Assembly: GCA_944472155.2 (NCBI GenBank)
Contig: OX235279.1
Coordinates: 141,146,920 to 141,210,919, forward strand
Origin: Trichobilharzia szidati
Taxonomy: Eukaryota; Platyhelminthes; Trematoda; Strigeidida; Schistosomatidae
Direction: 5' to 3'
DNA: 64,000 bases
Shown here piece by piece: positions 24,017 to 34,529 of the stretch. The first letter of the stretch is position 1, and each line of letters opens with the position of its first letter. The notes under the pieces are model-generated. The model made no database searches, had not been told where the DNA came from, and was given only the letters and a program-made list of their open reading frames with translations. Position numbers and translations under genes: made by a program.

Positions 24017-25060
24017 AGATTTATACCTTATTTGACTCGTTTTATTGCAAAAGAAATCCAGGAATGCCTATGTACAATGCGTGACACAGTCGTAACTCTT
24101 ATTTGTGGACAAGTGCTTCAACAAAACCGAATCAACAAATAGATGAGCCGCGTTTGCTTATAAACTGAAACTTCTTTCCACATACTTGTCTCTCTACGTC
24201 TTTTAAGACACGGCTTTTACCACTTATCTATTTGTTGGCGACAAAGACGATCTGTTGAGGTGCAAAAACTCAGATTTTCTACAGAACATATTTTCATAAA
24301 GTGGAATTATAAGCAGTTCACCAGTTTTTCTTTAATTCGTTTCGATTAATGGAGACACTGACATCATGGAAACAGATTTAATACATCAAACTCCAGTCAC
24401 AGGAATAGAAAACAGAAAGTATACACATGCGTTAAAGTATATACTGCTGACCACTGAGCAGAAAATACCGCAACTTATGCTACCTAAATATTTTTTTCCA
24501 TGAAGACCGATTAGGGAAATAGCAGGAACTCTAGTAATTTCGTTTCATATGAAATGCGTGTGCCTGTGACCAACTACTTATGTGAATATGTAGAATACAA
24601 GCGAATGGATTTGTCAGCTAAATATTAAAAATGCACTTGAACATAAATTAAACAAAAATGTTTTTATTTTTAAATCTCAATGTTCTCGTTTTATATAATA
24701 AGTAGATTTAACCAAAAGCAAACACAAAATGAATTTTATATACATCAGAATGAACACAGTGTCTTTAGTCACAAATTTTTGGTAAGTGTAAGGGAAATAG
24801 TTATCACACGAAACTTACGGGATATTGTATGTCACATTGTTCAAGAATAAAGTGAGTTTATGTTACTTTTTTTAAGTTTTAAGATTCTGTTTGATGAACC
24901 TCACCCAAGAATGAGGGTTTCTAAATTCATTTTTCTTAACAGATAGCCTTGCTTTCATTTGTTTTCAACAAACTTCATCACCCTGTAAACTCAGATACCC
25001 TGGCATCTTCTTGTGATATGCAGTATATATACACAGCAATTTAACAGAAAATAAACAGCC
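24017..25060. other. Intergenic, downstream flank of the GPCR
   Basis: Holds the presumed 3' untranslated region of the minus-strand receptor gene. On the plus strand a TTTTTATTTTT run at about 24660 would read as AATAAA-like on the minus strand and is a possible polyadenylation signal, at a distance of roughly 400 bases. Nothing else was recognised. Confidence 0.35.
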
Positions 25061-26224
25061 TCAAAACGTTACTTCTGACTGATTGGTTAACACTTGTCTT
25101 GTCTGCCGTCTTGCATACCTCCACAGGCGTACGGTTTCCTGCCGAAAACGCTTGCTCATAATTAAGTAGATGATGACATTTGCACATGAATCCAGAACGA
25201 CTAAACTCTTTAATGCATTTGTCACAAGATCGAATTGTCCATGAGGAAATTTATATTCAAATATTACACAAAAGAATACGGGTGATTCAAATAAAATAAA
25301 TATAACTGTAAGCAATGTAACCATACGTGTAGCTCTGACTTGATTTTGTAAACGACGTTCATTCATTTTATATTCAAGTAAAATTTGATGTTGTCTTGTT
25401 CGTGTAGAATTTTGCTTAGATGTATATGAACAGTCAGCATTGAAGTTGTTACTAGTGGCGTTAATCGGATTACTTTTATGAACATCTGAACGTTCTGTAG
25501 GCCTATTCGGCATATTATGATTTAAATTAGGTAATTTGTGACGGAACAAAGCAATCAACATAATAATTGTTGTTAATACAACAATTAATATTGGTAATGC
25601 TGATTGAAATGTGAAAAATAAATCCTTAGCGATTCTCCATTGCGTATTTGGTAACAGTATAATTCTGTTATTCTGATTTACGCAAACATCTATTTGCTTT
25701 TCAAACAGTCTTAAAACACTGAGCAGAAATCCTGTTAGTATGCAAATAATTGTACACACGGCCATCCATTTTGGTTGGAATAAATGTGAATTTGTTTTTC
25801 GTGACATCATCGGCTTAGTTATTGCAACACAACGCGCTAATGATATCAACGTTATAGTCCAGTTTCGTGAACATAAAGCACCACCAATTAAGATAAAACA
25901 CGCAATATCTATGAGTGTCTTGAAAAGATTTTGTTGGTCATCCAGTAGTTTAGTGGCATAAGATAATGAAACCATGAAAATCATTAAATTCAACAGTGCT
26001 TCAAATATTGTCAGTGTAATTAAATTTACTCGCATTGAACCTAAACGTATTGCTTGTGGTCTAGTTAAAACTGTTAGTGCTAAACAACTGATTACCAATG
26101 CTATCGGACTTAAAACAAGCAAAAATAAATATATCGGAAATATATACACTTGTTCGGTTCCATCTCTTGTATCATTGTATTGTGTACAGTTGTTAATGTA
26201 TGATACAAATTTGGTTGTATTCAT
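25061..26224 (-). CDS. Class A GPCR, flatworm orphan/peptide-receptor type
   Basis: A 387-residue uninterrupted frame with seven hydrophobic segments at about 28-52, 66-90, 106-130, 152-174, 202-227, 299-323 and 336-357. The N-terminus is short, with N-glycosylation sequons at N2, N12 and N17. C109 (start of TM3) and C181 (extracellular loop 2) would form the usual class A disulfide. Usual motifs are altered: the TM3 DRY box is ARC (130-132), TM6 lacks the CWxP Trp and reads LFESP, and TM7 NPxxY reads NVIIY (349-353). Intracellular loop 3 is long (about 228-297), Asn/Thr-rich and ends in a basic stretch. Lack of introns and the altered motifs recall the platyhelminth-specific rhodopsin-like orphan families (PROF), which are compared with peptide receptors. 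This is inference; the ligand cannot be told. The plus-strand shadow frames are not genes. A possible splice acceptor lies just upstream (about 26240), so an untranslated first exon is possible. Confidence 0.9.
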   Translation of the reverse strand: MNTTKFVSYINNCTQYNDTRDGTEQVYIFPIYLFLLVLSPIALVISCLALTVLTRPQAIRLGSMRVNLITLTIFEALLNLMIFMVSLSYATKLLDDQQNLFKTLIDIACFILIGGALCSRNWTITLISLARCVAITKPMMSRKTNSHLFQPKWMAVCTIICILTGFLLSVLRLFEKQIDVCVNQNNRIILLPNTQWRIAKDLFFTFQSALPILIVVLTTIIMLIALFRHKLPNLNHNMPNRPTERSDVHKSNPINATSNNFNADCSYTSKQNSTRTRQHQILLEYKMNERRLQNQVRATRMVTLLTVIFILFESPVFFCVIFEYKFPHGQFDLVTNALKSLVVLDSCANVIIYLIMSKRFRQETVRLWRYARRQTRQVLTNQSEVTF

Positions 26225-27151
26225 TAGACTAAGGAAGTTTTCTGGAGTGTATTGAAATGAAATAAACTACTTCCACAGTACTACTAACGTCGTATTAATT
26301 CATATCGATGTAAACAAAAGGTCGGTGTTTTGTGTCCATAGTATAAAGTATAACATTCAGAAGTGAACCAATGGAATGTTGACTTTAAAGTTAATCCATG
26401 ATTGGTCAATACCCATGACAACGGCCAATTATAAAAAACCTATTTTCCGAAAATGACAGTAAATAAAGAAATCAAGTAAAATGATGCTACAGTGAGTTAA
26501 TTATCCCGAGATATTTTTCCCTGTGTGAATATGCCACAACGATATAATTAGACTGTAAAGCACTCTATGGCTTTTCCAGGATAACGAGTAATTCGTCGAA
26601 ACGATACAGAAGACAATAAACCAGCAACCTACTTAAATGACATTTGACATCAAGTGGTTTTTAAAAAGGGCGAATACTCATTACACCAGTTGGTATCTTA
26701 TTATTCGCAAAGTAAATATCCTGTGGACAGAATCTATTTATGACTTTAGCACAGACGCAGAAGTAACACCTTGTTAAAAATAGACTAATTAAAGCGTAGC
26801 ATATGAATGCAAGTATTTCCGCTCCATTATAAACTGATGATTGGGATCCTTGGTATCACCAACCTGCATAATTCTATAAAAAAGTATGTTTAGGGTCTAA
26901 GGGGCAAATATTTTCTTGCTTGAGGATATGGCAATTACACCGAATCTTCAATAATGGAATTTAATAATTTAATAATTCCTATTGTAGCATAAAGATCACA
27001 ATATTCAGCGAAGAGACTCTTTTCAGCGAATTTATTATCAAGCTGTACAATCGTATATATATGGTTTTTAAGAAATTATATCCGGTGAGGGAATTGAATC
27101 ACATGTTTGAATATATGAAATAATAATAGTATGAAATGTAAAAAAATATTT
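26225..27151. other. Intergenic, upstream flank of the GPCR
   Basis: Expected to hold the promoter and any 5' untranslated exon of the minus-strand receptor. No TATA-like element can be picked with confidence in this AT-rich sequence. Confidence 0.35.
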
Positions 27152-27644
27152 AATGCTTAGAGGATTTCATGATAGGCTGACATCAGTTAGGGAACAATTG
27201 GAAAACAAGGGAGTACTGGATAGCTGTTTCGTCCAATTTCAGGACTCCTCATCACTGCACATCCACCGTCAGGGTTCAAACCCAGGACCTTCTGGTTACA
27301 AGGCGAGCTAGGTCGTAGACAATTAATCCACTGGGACCCGATCCAGTGGCCAGCCCATGAATTCTAACTTCTGCCAATTCACGTCATAGCGTGACCACTT
27401 CGCAATGTCTTCTTTGATGATTTACTCCTCCGTCTTCAACCTACTATGCCCTTCTGGTCACGGCTTCCCACTGGAACCTCAGGTAACTGCCTAAATATGG
27501 CAGGGCGCGTACTGATGAAGAGTCCCCAGTTAAGACGAAACGGCTGTCCAGTACTCCCAGGTTTTCCAATGGTTCTCTGACTGATGTCAGCTCATGATGA
27601 AATCCTCCAACCAATCAAACAAAATGGCTACAAAACCAATACTT
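27152..27644 (-). mobile_element. tRNA-like SINE, fold-back form with two hammerhead-like ends
   Basis: The left end (27161-27256) and right end (27510-27608) are inverted repeats of about 95 nt, each holding a hammerhead-like fold, in opposite orientation. Between them, on the minus strand, lies a tRNA-like head: a TAGCTCGCC segment, CCTTGTAACCAGAAGG resembling a tRNA-Thr(UGU) anticodon arm, and a T-arm GGGTTTGAACCC acting as Pol III B-box. The plus-strand fold at 27509-27554 has perfect stem I GTACTG/CAGTAC, core ATGAAGA, GAAA at 27537-27540 and triplet GTC. A 9-bp repeat AAAATATTT (27143-27151 and 27645-27653) may be the target duplication, but it is low complexity. Part of the family at 51570 and 52696. 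Confidence 0.8.
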
Positions 27645-27930
27645 AAAATATTTGTGATTATAATCATAGTTAAATGTCAAGTGACAAAACAATTAGTGTC
27701 GTACATAGAATAATTCATAAGATGTATATATGCTGGAAAGAGGTGCATAATATAAAATGTTACATAGCACTGTGTGAAATTTGATAAGATAGAATTTAAT
27801 GTTGTAAAAAAATTTTGGGATAAGCGAAAACAATTCAAAGTGAAAATAGTAATATTAATCACAGTAATATGGGAAAGGTACATAGATTAACTAAACAAAC
27901 AAAACCAATAAATAAATAATGCCTATCCAT

Positions 27931-28230
27931 CTATGGCCAAGGCTGAAGTATGGGTTGTACATACTTCTTTTCTATACAAAAGTCTGGCTTAAATTCATGA
28001 ATGTTCAAGACTTCCCCTATCTTTATAAGTTTATACCGAAGAAAACGCGCCAAGTTAGCATGGATACGATAGATGATCTCAAAATCATTGTCAGGGTTGG
28101 TAGAAAGACAAGAGTCGATCAGGTATTCTAGAATAAAGCATCGCACATTCTTCCTTTCTTCCTTATAATGGAATTATCTTCGTTGCATAATCTTTTTCAT
28201 GTCTCTTTGAGGGTTTGGAGGCTTTTCACT
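27931..28230 (-). pseudogene. PLE GIY-YIG endonuclease, C-terminal fragment
   Basis: The frame 28146-27931 reads FILEYLIDS, FEIIYRI, then DFCIEKKYVQPILQPWP and stop. This is the same C-terminal pattern as the PLE at 18003-18973 (SSILDHL, FSIIYRV, LCVQKKQV) and the LVLPWP end at 9048. Weak similarity continues upstream to about 28230. The catalytic GIY and YIG strands are gone, so only the tail of the endonuclease remains. Confidence 0.7.
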
Positions 28231-29739
28231 AGTAATCCTATTTTTTCAATTACCTTTACACACTGGAAAGTCTCACAAACGTAATTATCACTGACATTAA
28301 TCATATCTTAAAGCGTTTCAAATTTTTCTCCATTATTCTCACAGTTGCGTGACTGTGTGTTACCTATTGCTTTAATTTTTAATTCATTTTTACCTATCAT
28401 TACGGTAAAATGTACATAAATAATTACTTCGATTATCAGGCCTCAAACTCTGTTAACGTTTATGAATTTGTTCCATTTTTTTCACACCCATAGTAACAGC
28501 AACTAGCAAAGAAGACATTGGGTATTTTCAGAGTATTTACAATTTTATCAGTAGTATTCCACACAGAAAATCTGATAGCATTTTCAAAATAAAATGAAGC
28601 TAACATTCACACAGTATTAGTCAGACGAATCAACTGAAATTCATCTTTCGCAAATTAAGCAATTTGGGGTGAATAATTCCTAGAATTGTTTTGCAACCCC
28701 ACAATATTCTGATCACAATGTAGGTTGGAGAAAACCATAGAGATAGCCAAATGTTATATACTGTTGACGCATAGCAGTATCTGGAAATACCTATAGGCAC
28801 TAGTTAGCGATCCAAGAGCTAAATGAAACATTATTCTCTTACGGCTTATTTGATAACAGCTCAAATTTTATAATCGTTTTGTTAACCATCATTTTTATAT
28901 TTCAATGTCTACAAAATTCTTCATATCTCCGAAATTGCGTTGATTGACTTATAATATAAGTAAACAAGTTTGACTGGATGTAAAATGTTTTTAAATGATA
29001 TCTGATTTTGTACACTGGTGGTCTTCGTCACTGTTGCCACCTACTGACTTACTCTTTCATAATAAACTGAGTTAAAATATCTGTTAAGTTTGGCAAACTT
29101 TATCGTCCTTAGTTAAAAAATCTTTGCATTTCAAAATTAACTACCCTAAGCTTGTCTGACCAAAGTCTTCGAAAGTTGAGCAATTATATGAAAGATAAAA
29201 GCCAATAAAAATGGACTAAGTGACAAAAAGGATTTAGGAATGATAATAAAGGTAGGTAAATGTGTGATCAGATTGTTCGAAATGCATTGCGAAAATAAAT
29301 CAACAGTCAATGACTATTAACAGAATACGCTGAGGCATCAGTTATTCGTAAACTTAAGCCTTGTGTAGACAAAAACAGTTTATTATTACTCTTAACCCAC
29401 CTTGGTAATCCTTTTCTGAATAAATATACCCTATCTCGTCAACGAAACATCCCTCAACCAGAAAAGTTTCAATTTTTAAGCAATTTACATGCTTAACTGA
29501 CATTTCTGTTTTAATCTTCACAGAATTCTACGTAATCTCGTTTACTTCTTACTGTCCTTGAGGCTGTAAAATCAGTTATATATGATCACGGTATCTATGT
29601 ATATAAATTTCCCCTATTTTATTATTATGACGGCCAGATTTATTTGGTTATGGTTTGAACGCAAAAAACCGATCTCTATGTTCTATTGCATAGTCAACAA
29701 TAATTCGTTTAAACACGATCTATCATGAAACATTCTAAA
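28231..29739. other. Intergenic, nothing recognised
   Basis: AT-rich sequence with no frame above noise and no repeat identified. Confidence 0.4.
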
Positions 29740-30200
29740 GGCAGGGAAAAGACCATTATTATTCTTCAATATTTTAGCGGTTCTACTAGACACCAATGAC
29801 AAAACTCAAATTTACCTCAACAGCACCGTTAGGCAGCTATACAGGCAATATATGTTTCTAAACACAAAACAAGTACTATAAGACAAAATTAGTTAACCAA
29901 AGTTCAACTGTAGAAAGTACCTTAGAACCTAGGGGAATATTTCCAACCAAGTGGGATCAAAAGCTCTGTCCACAAGAATCACACTCCAACGCTCCCCACA
30001 GACAGTCCCTGGTCAGAATGACCATTCATGCAAACAGAATCATATCGTTAAGCAGCACATTGCCAGTGTGTACACGAGCACAAATGGAAATATTACAATC
30101 ATAGATTGAACAAGGACAAAGGCAAATGGTACAGGTTAGAATCAACTTGTGATACGCAAATGTTAAATTAATGATACATAGTCTGGGAGAAAACAATATA
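29740..30200. repeat. Unclassified dispersed repeat, copy 1
   Basis: Aligns by eye, colinearly and on the same strand, with 58780-59250. Shared stretches include AAAATTAGTT, GGGGATCAGAACTCTGTC-like against GGGATCAAAAGCTCTGTC, CAAGAATCAC/CAAGAATAAAAC, and ACAGTCCCTGGTC/ACAGTCCAAGGTC. No frame, terminal repeat or tRNA-like head was seen. It could be a decayed LTR or non-autonomous element. Confidence 0.55.
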
Positions 30201-32189
30201 ATAATTATAAAGCTAGCTGAATCGTCTAAATAAGTGTTATTATTATAAATAGATCGTCCAGGGGGGATTTTCCAAACAATTTGTCCACTACAATTATTGT
30301 ATTCTAAATGTATCCAAAAAGATTCTTGATTTTATTCATGCACCATATCACCTATTTTTACTGTGGCTTTTCGCTTCAGTAATTGAATATTTTGCTTGTC
30401 TGGAAAAAATATCTTACTGCACACGTAGTACTTCTGGACTAGAAATACTTACGGAAAAGGAATCAAAGCTTTGAGAAATAATAATGTGAGAATTCCACTG
30501 AAAAGAATAAATCCCAGTTTCTGAGAGTAGTCGAAATTGTGAAATCCTGTAATAAATACACAGATCATTCTGAGATTTTCTAGTCACAGCCATTAGCTCT
30601 GTTTCCAATTATGTAGCACTTTTTAACAGAAGATTTTGTTCAGTTAACCGCTTATTTAGAAGTGAATAATATTATTTCAATATTCATGTACAAGATAACA
30701 ACGGATATCGCAGAGAAAGTCTTATTTTTTCGAAAGCTGTTAGTAAACTTACAATCGCCCCCTTCAATATGTCATGAAATCAAAATCCATTTTAAAAATG
30801 CCCTAACCAGTCTGTTAAATCGTATTGTTTATTGCAAACGGTTGCTAAACAAAACACCTGCATTTTGGTATAATGGACAATGTTATGTAAATATAATATA
30901 TGAACAGGTGATCTGGATATCTCGGAGAACCGAAGATAAAACCAACTTTTAATTAAATTATATTCAGACAACGGACTTGCTGAGACATAAATTCTACATG
31001 ATAATCTGATGGTAACTGAAGAACTATTACAGTAGCTTGTGAGAGTAAATATTAAAGATGTCACTCCTCTACTTCACTATTCCAAAAAAGGCTTCACGTT
31101 TCAATATGATATGAATTGTGACAAATTCACTACAGTAGCAAAAGGCATTAGTCCGGATATGTAGATATAGGCAAATTCTTTGAATCAGGTAATTCTTTTC
31201 AGTATCGTTCCCCTTGCAAAAGTCTTATTTTGAGAAGTCAGCAAATAAATAAGCGTAGTTAAAAAATATATCTTAGGATTTTGTTGTTGTCTAGGGGAAA
31301 ATGACTCTGCTATGACTTGAACTAAATTTTCTGTAATGACTTTAATAACTTAACTAGTTATTCATTTGTAAAGAAAGACTTAATAACTGGACTAATTGCC
31401 TAATTTCTAATAAATATACACTAGCTGTCATAATCAGATGTTGAAAATACTGTAGAAGCTGGATTGAGATAAAAAGAATTTTAAGTTACAATAGGAAATC
31501 TGTTTGCTTCTGCATAAGCAGTTAGTTTTCTCCTGTTTTCAGTTTGAAGATTCATTAACTCCACCCAAACAATTTGCCTGTTAGCATAGATAATATAATC
31601 CTTAAAAGCGTCAATAAACATTATAGTGCTCTAACGTCACTGTAATAACTTATGTTTTTAATTACCGCGAAATCGATATGGTTCTGTTTCTGTTAAATAA
31701 TTTCTTTCCAATGAAGTAACAACTTACCGGCAATGTCTAGTAACGCCCCAGTTCACTGGTTACTAACGGTTAACATTGAATTCACCCTTTAAAAGCTCAC
31801 TACATGCGCGATATGACTTTAGTTGCCATAGCTTCTTTACTCTGTCTTCAAATTTTCTGAAGCGGCTCATTTGATTTGTATTTTTACTGCGACGTAGTTA
31901 TATGACAGTGTTCAAATAATCATCATGCTTTCAAGTGTTGTTTTCTAGGGATTTGATTTATTTCAAGTTGGATCACTAACCCCCCCCCCAACACCTGAAG
32001 AATACGTAGAGCTCACTAGTGACTGGTTACAGGATGACGCAGCCTGAAGCTCTGATGAGTAGGCAAGACTTTCGGGGTCTGTCATGCTTGTTTTGAGGAC
32101 AATTACTCTGCAATGACACTGGCCGACGGTCACGCTATGTATCACACTTCGCAAGAAGTAAGAATTCATGTTAGATTGAACTTTGTACT
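30201..32189. other. Intergenic, nothing recognised
   Basis: Frames at 30414-30608, 30662-30952 and 30792-31064 show no known motif, and the last two overlap on opposite strands. A run of ten C lies at 31980-31989. Confidence 0.4.
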
Positions 32190-32370
32190 AGTGATTGAAT
32201 GGTCAAAGAGCTTGCCCTACAAACGGAAGGTCCTGAGTTTTATCTCAGGTTGAGTTATGGGTGCATACTGGTGCGGAGTCCCAAACTAGACCGTTCAGTA
32301 CTCCCTGATTTTCAATGGTTTTCCAGCTGAAGTCACGTAATGATTGAACTTGTATTCACCATATATCAAT
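32190..32370 (+). mobile_element. tRNA-like SINE, degraded copy
   Basis: A tRNA-like head starts GAATGGTCAAAGAGCTTGCCC. A T-arm-like CCTGAG-TTTTATC-TCAGG pairs perfectly. Then come the family sequences GGTGCATACTG, GGAGTCCCAAACTAG and CAGTACTCCC from the hammerhead-like block, followed by the tail TTTTCAATGGTTTTCCAGCTGAAG. The GAAA of the ribozyme core is deleted, so this copy cannot fold as a hammerhead. Confidence 0.65.
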
Positions 32371-34002
32371 AAAATCTACAAATAGTTTCTTCAGTTCCTT
32401 ATATAAAAGTATTTTATCGTTTTCTTTTATTCAGTTTTTCTGCGTTTTATTTCCTTATAGAATGTCAGTTGTGTACTCGAATGATGCTTTTGTTTCTCAT
32501 TTTGTTGACTTAAGACAATATTCATTTTCTTTTTATTGAATTATTATTGACACTGAAAACATTTCTCTTTTGAAACAAATGTAAGACAAGTAACAATTGC
32601 TTTCTTCAGCTGAAACTAATAAACTCAAAAATTTCAGTGAAAACACTTTACTACTAGGTTTAACTAATTTACATAAAATACCGCTGTGTAACGCTGAAAT
32701 ATCCATGTGTGAAATGCAAACGTTAGACGTGCAGTGAGATAGGGGTATACGGTAGACACTTATTGAAACATTTCTGAAGGGGAGTGTGTCCCGCTGAAAA
32801 AAGCCATGAGCATTAGATGAACAATAATATACACATGTGGTAGAGAAGTGAAGAGACAAAAACAATTGCATAATGAAGCAATGAAGCAAAGAAATGTAAG
32901 CTTAGAATTTTAATCACATCTGAAGACTTCGGAAATCAGGATACTTTAGTTTAACAGGATTTATGATACTAATGGTATGTTCAAATACTCAAGGAAAAAT
33001 GTCAAGAAGAACCAGTAATATAACACAGCAGATTTATTAGGATCCAGAAAAATTACCTACTCAAAATACTAGAGGCGTAAACAATTAGTTACTGTTCCAA
33101 CAGTTCACAGACAACGTTACCATGAAGGCTTATTGATTTGAACAATTAAAACTTCTGCAAATGGGATCACTTAATATTTTATTGTCTGCTAACCGTTAAA
33201 ACGTTTAGCAACATCTGTGCTATACCCAAAGTCCATTAAATTCTAAGTATAAGTTTTTAAGATTCTGGTTTCAACAGTCCTCAATAGATTAAAAAGTAAT
33301 CAGACGATAGATGCTTTTCTGCGAAAGCAGAAATAAGGGATTGATAATCTTATTCAGCTTCCTTTGCTAAATAACGCAATTGGCTCTGGATAAGCGGCTC
33401 AGTAGCAAACAGACTACCACCAACTGTTCTTTTAAATGCATATATTAAATGTTTCTATCCTGTGTGCTTGGCAGTGTATACTCTCTGTAACCTATGTCTT
33501 AGCTCTAAACGTCGTGCGTTATTTCTGTTTCACTTATGCATAAATCTTAGTAATACAGAGTCAGAATAAATCTATGATGTGTAAACTGTCATATTTAGAC
33601 TTTATAGCAATTAAATATTTCATGCCTGTGGAATATAATAACCAAGAGCTAATACCACAGAGGACTCGGAAGTCATCAAAGGGCCACTGCTTATTATACC
33701 TAGTCATTCCTGACACTTTAGGTAGCAGAAGCCATGAATAAAATGCACTACCAAAAATAAATTAGCTCCTCAAAAACTGCTAAACGAATGTTTTATTTCA
33801 TTTTATAAAAGAGATTAAAGAGCTGAGAAGTGCATTATCAACACGTGTCCTACCAAACTGAAACTATGAATTAAATTCTAAACACTGTATTGGGAAAAAG
33901 ATAACCGTCTTGAATCACCTTCAGGTAGATGATATTAAGGTCACCCGGAATTGCATATGGCGGACATAAATAACTGTTGTACGAAGTGAATAAAAAACAC
34001 AT
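32371..34002. other. Intergenic, nothing recognised
   Basis: Includes an open minus-strand frame of 118 residues (32533-32889) without a recognisable domain. Its composition looks like read-through of non-coding sequence. No RNA or repeat was recognised. Confidence 0.35.
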
Positions 34003-34016
34003 TATCCACCAGGTTT
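34003..34016. repeat. Target-site duplication, left copy
   Basis: tatccaccaggttt occurs here and at 34516-34529, immediately outside the fold-back SINE. Confidence 0.8.
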
Positions 34017-34515
34017 CTTGGTATTAGATGGTTCGAGGCAGTTGGCAGAAAGCCTTGGACCTAGGTTTCGTACTAGTTGGCGCTCATCAGAAGGTATATC
34101 TGCAACCTTGGAGGAACTCATATCCCTTCTGCGATTCAAATTCGCGCCACCTAGTGCTGCAGTCAGAGATGTCACCACTGAGCTACGAGTCCTCACCACT
34201 GACCTCCTATAGGACTGGCTGTGGGACTGACTACAGCACTCAGTGACGCGGGTTTGAACCTCATGAGGGACATGAGTTCCTTCAAGGCTGCGGATACGCC
34301 TTGCTGACTGGTGAATGCCAACTGGAACGAAACCTAGGTTCAAGGCTTCATGCTGACTGCCTCCAACCATCTAATACCAACAGTTCACAGTGCACTGTGA
34401 TGGCGAGCCACCTAGCATGGTGGTAACATCGCAAACTTGACTGATAAATTTCCGTCTGCACCAAAGATAAGACTAAACATATTACACTAGTTACTGACTA
34501 GTGTTCAATCACAAA
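34017..34515. mobile_element. Fold-back composite of a tRNA-derived SINE
   Basis: Arms at about 34018-34172 and 34224-34380 are inverted repeats, both ending outward in TTGGTATTAGATGG. The centre holds divergent tRNA-like heads. On the minus strand the left copy has a Pol III A-box TAGCTCAGTGGT (34174-34185) and B-box GAATTTGAATC (34133-34143) at tRNA-like spacing. The right arm has GGTTTGAACC in the same role on the plus strand. A further 135 bases, including the perfect 16-nt palindrome TCACAGTGCACTGTGA (34385-34400), separate the right arm from the right duplication. Exact 14-bp duplications show that the whole unit inserted as one piece. Confidence 0.8.
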
Positions 34516-34529
34516 TATCCACCAGGTTT
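34516..34529. repeat. Target-site duplication, right copy
   Basis: Second copy of tatccaccaggttt. Confidence 0.8.

Noticed and set aside
23030..24030. Target-site duplication for the LINE at 23066
   Set aside because: No matching direct repeat longer than a few A/T bases could be found at the two edges.
25740..26255. Plus-strand open frames across the receptor gene
   Set aside because: They are antisense shadows of the long GPCR frame, which has the family signatures.
32533..32889. 118-residue minus frame
   Set aside because: No domain, no splice context, low-complexity Ser/Cys/Phe composition typical of AT-rich read-through.
34002..34370. 122-residue minus frame
   Set aside because: Lies inside the fold-back SINE; the length reflects GC-richer repeat sequence, not a gene.
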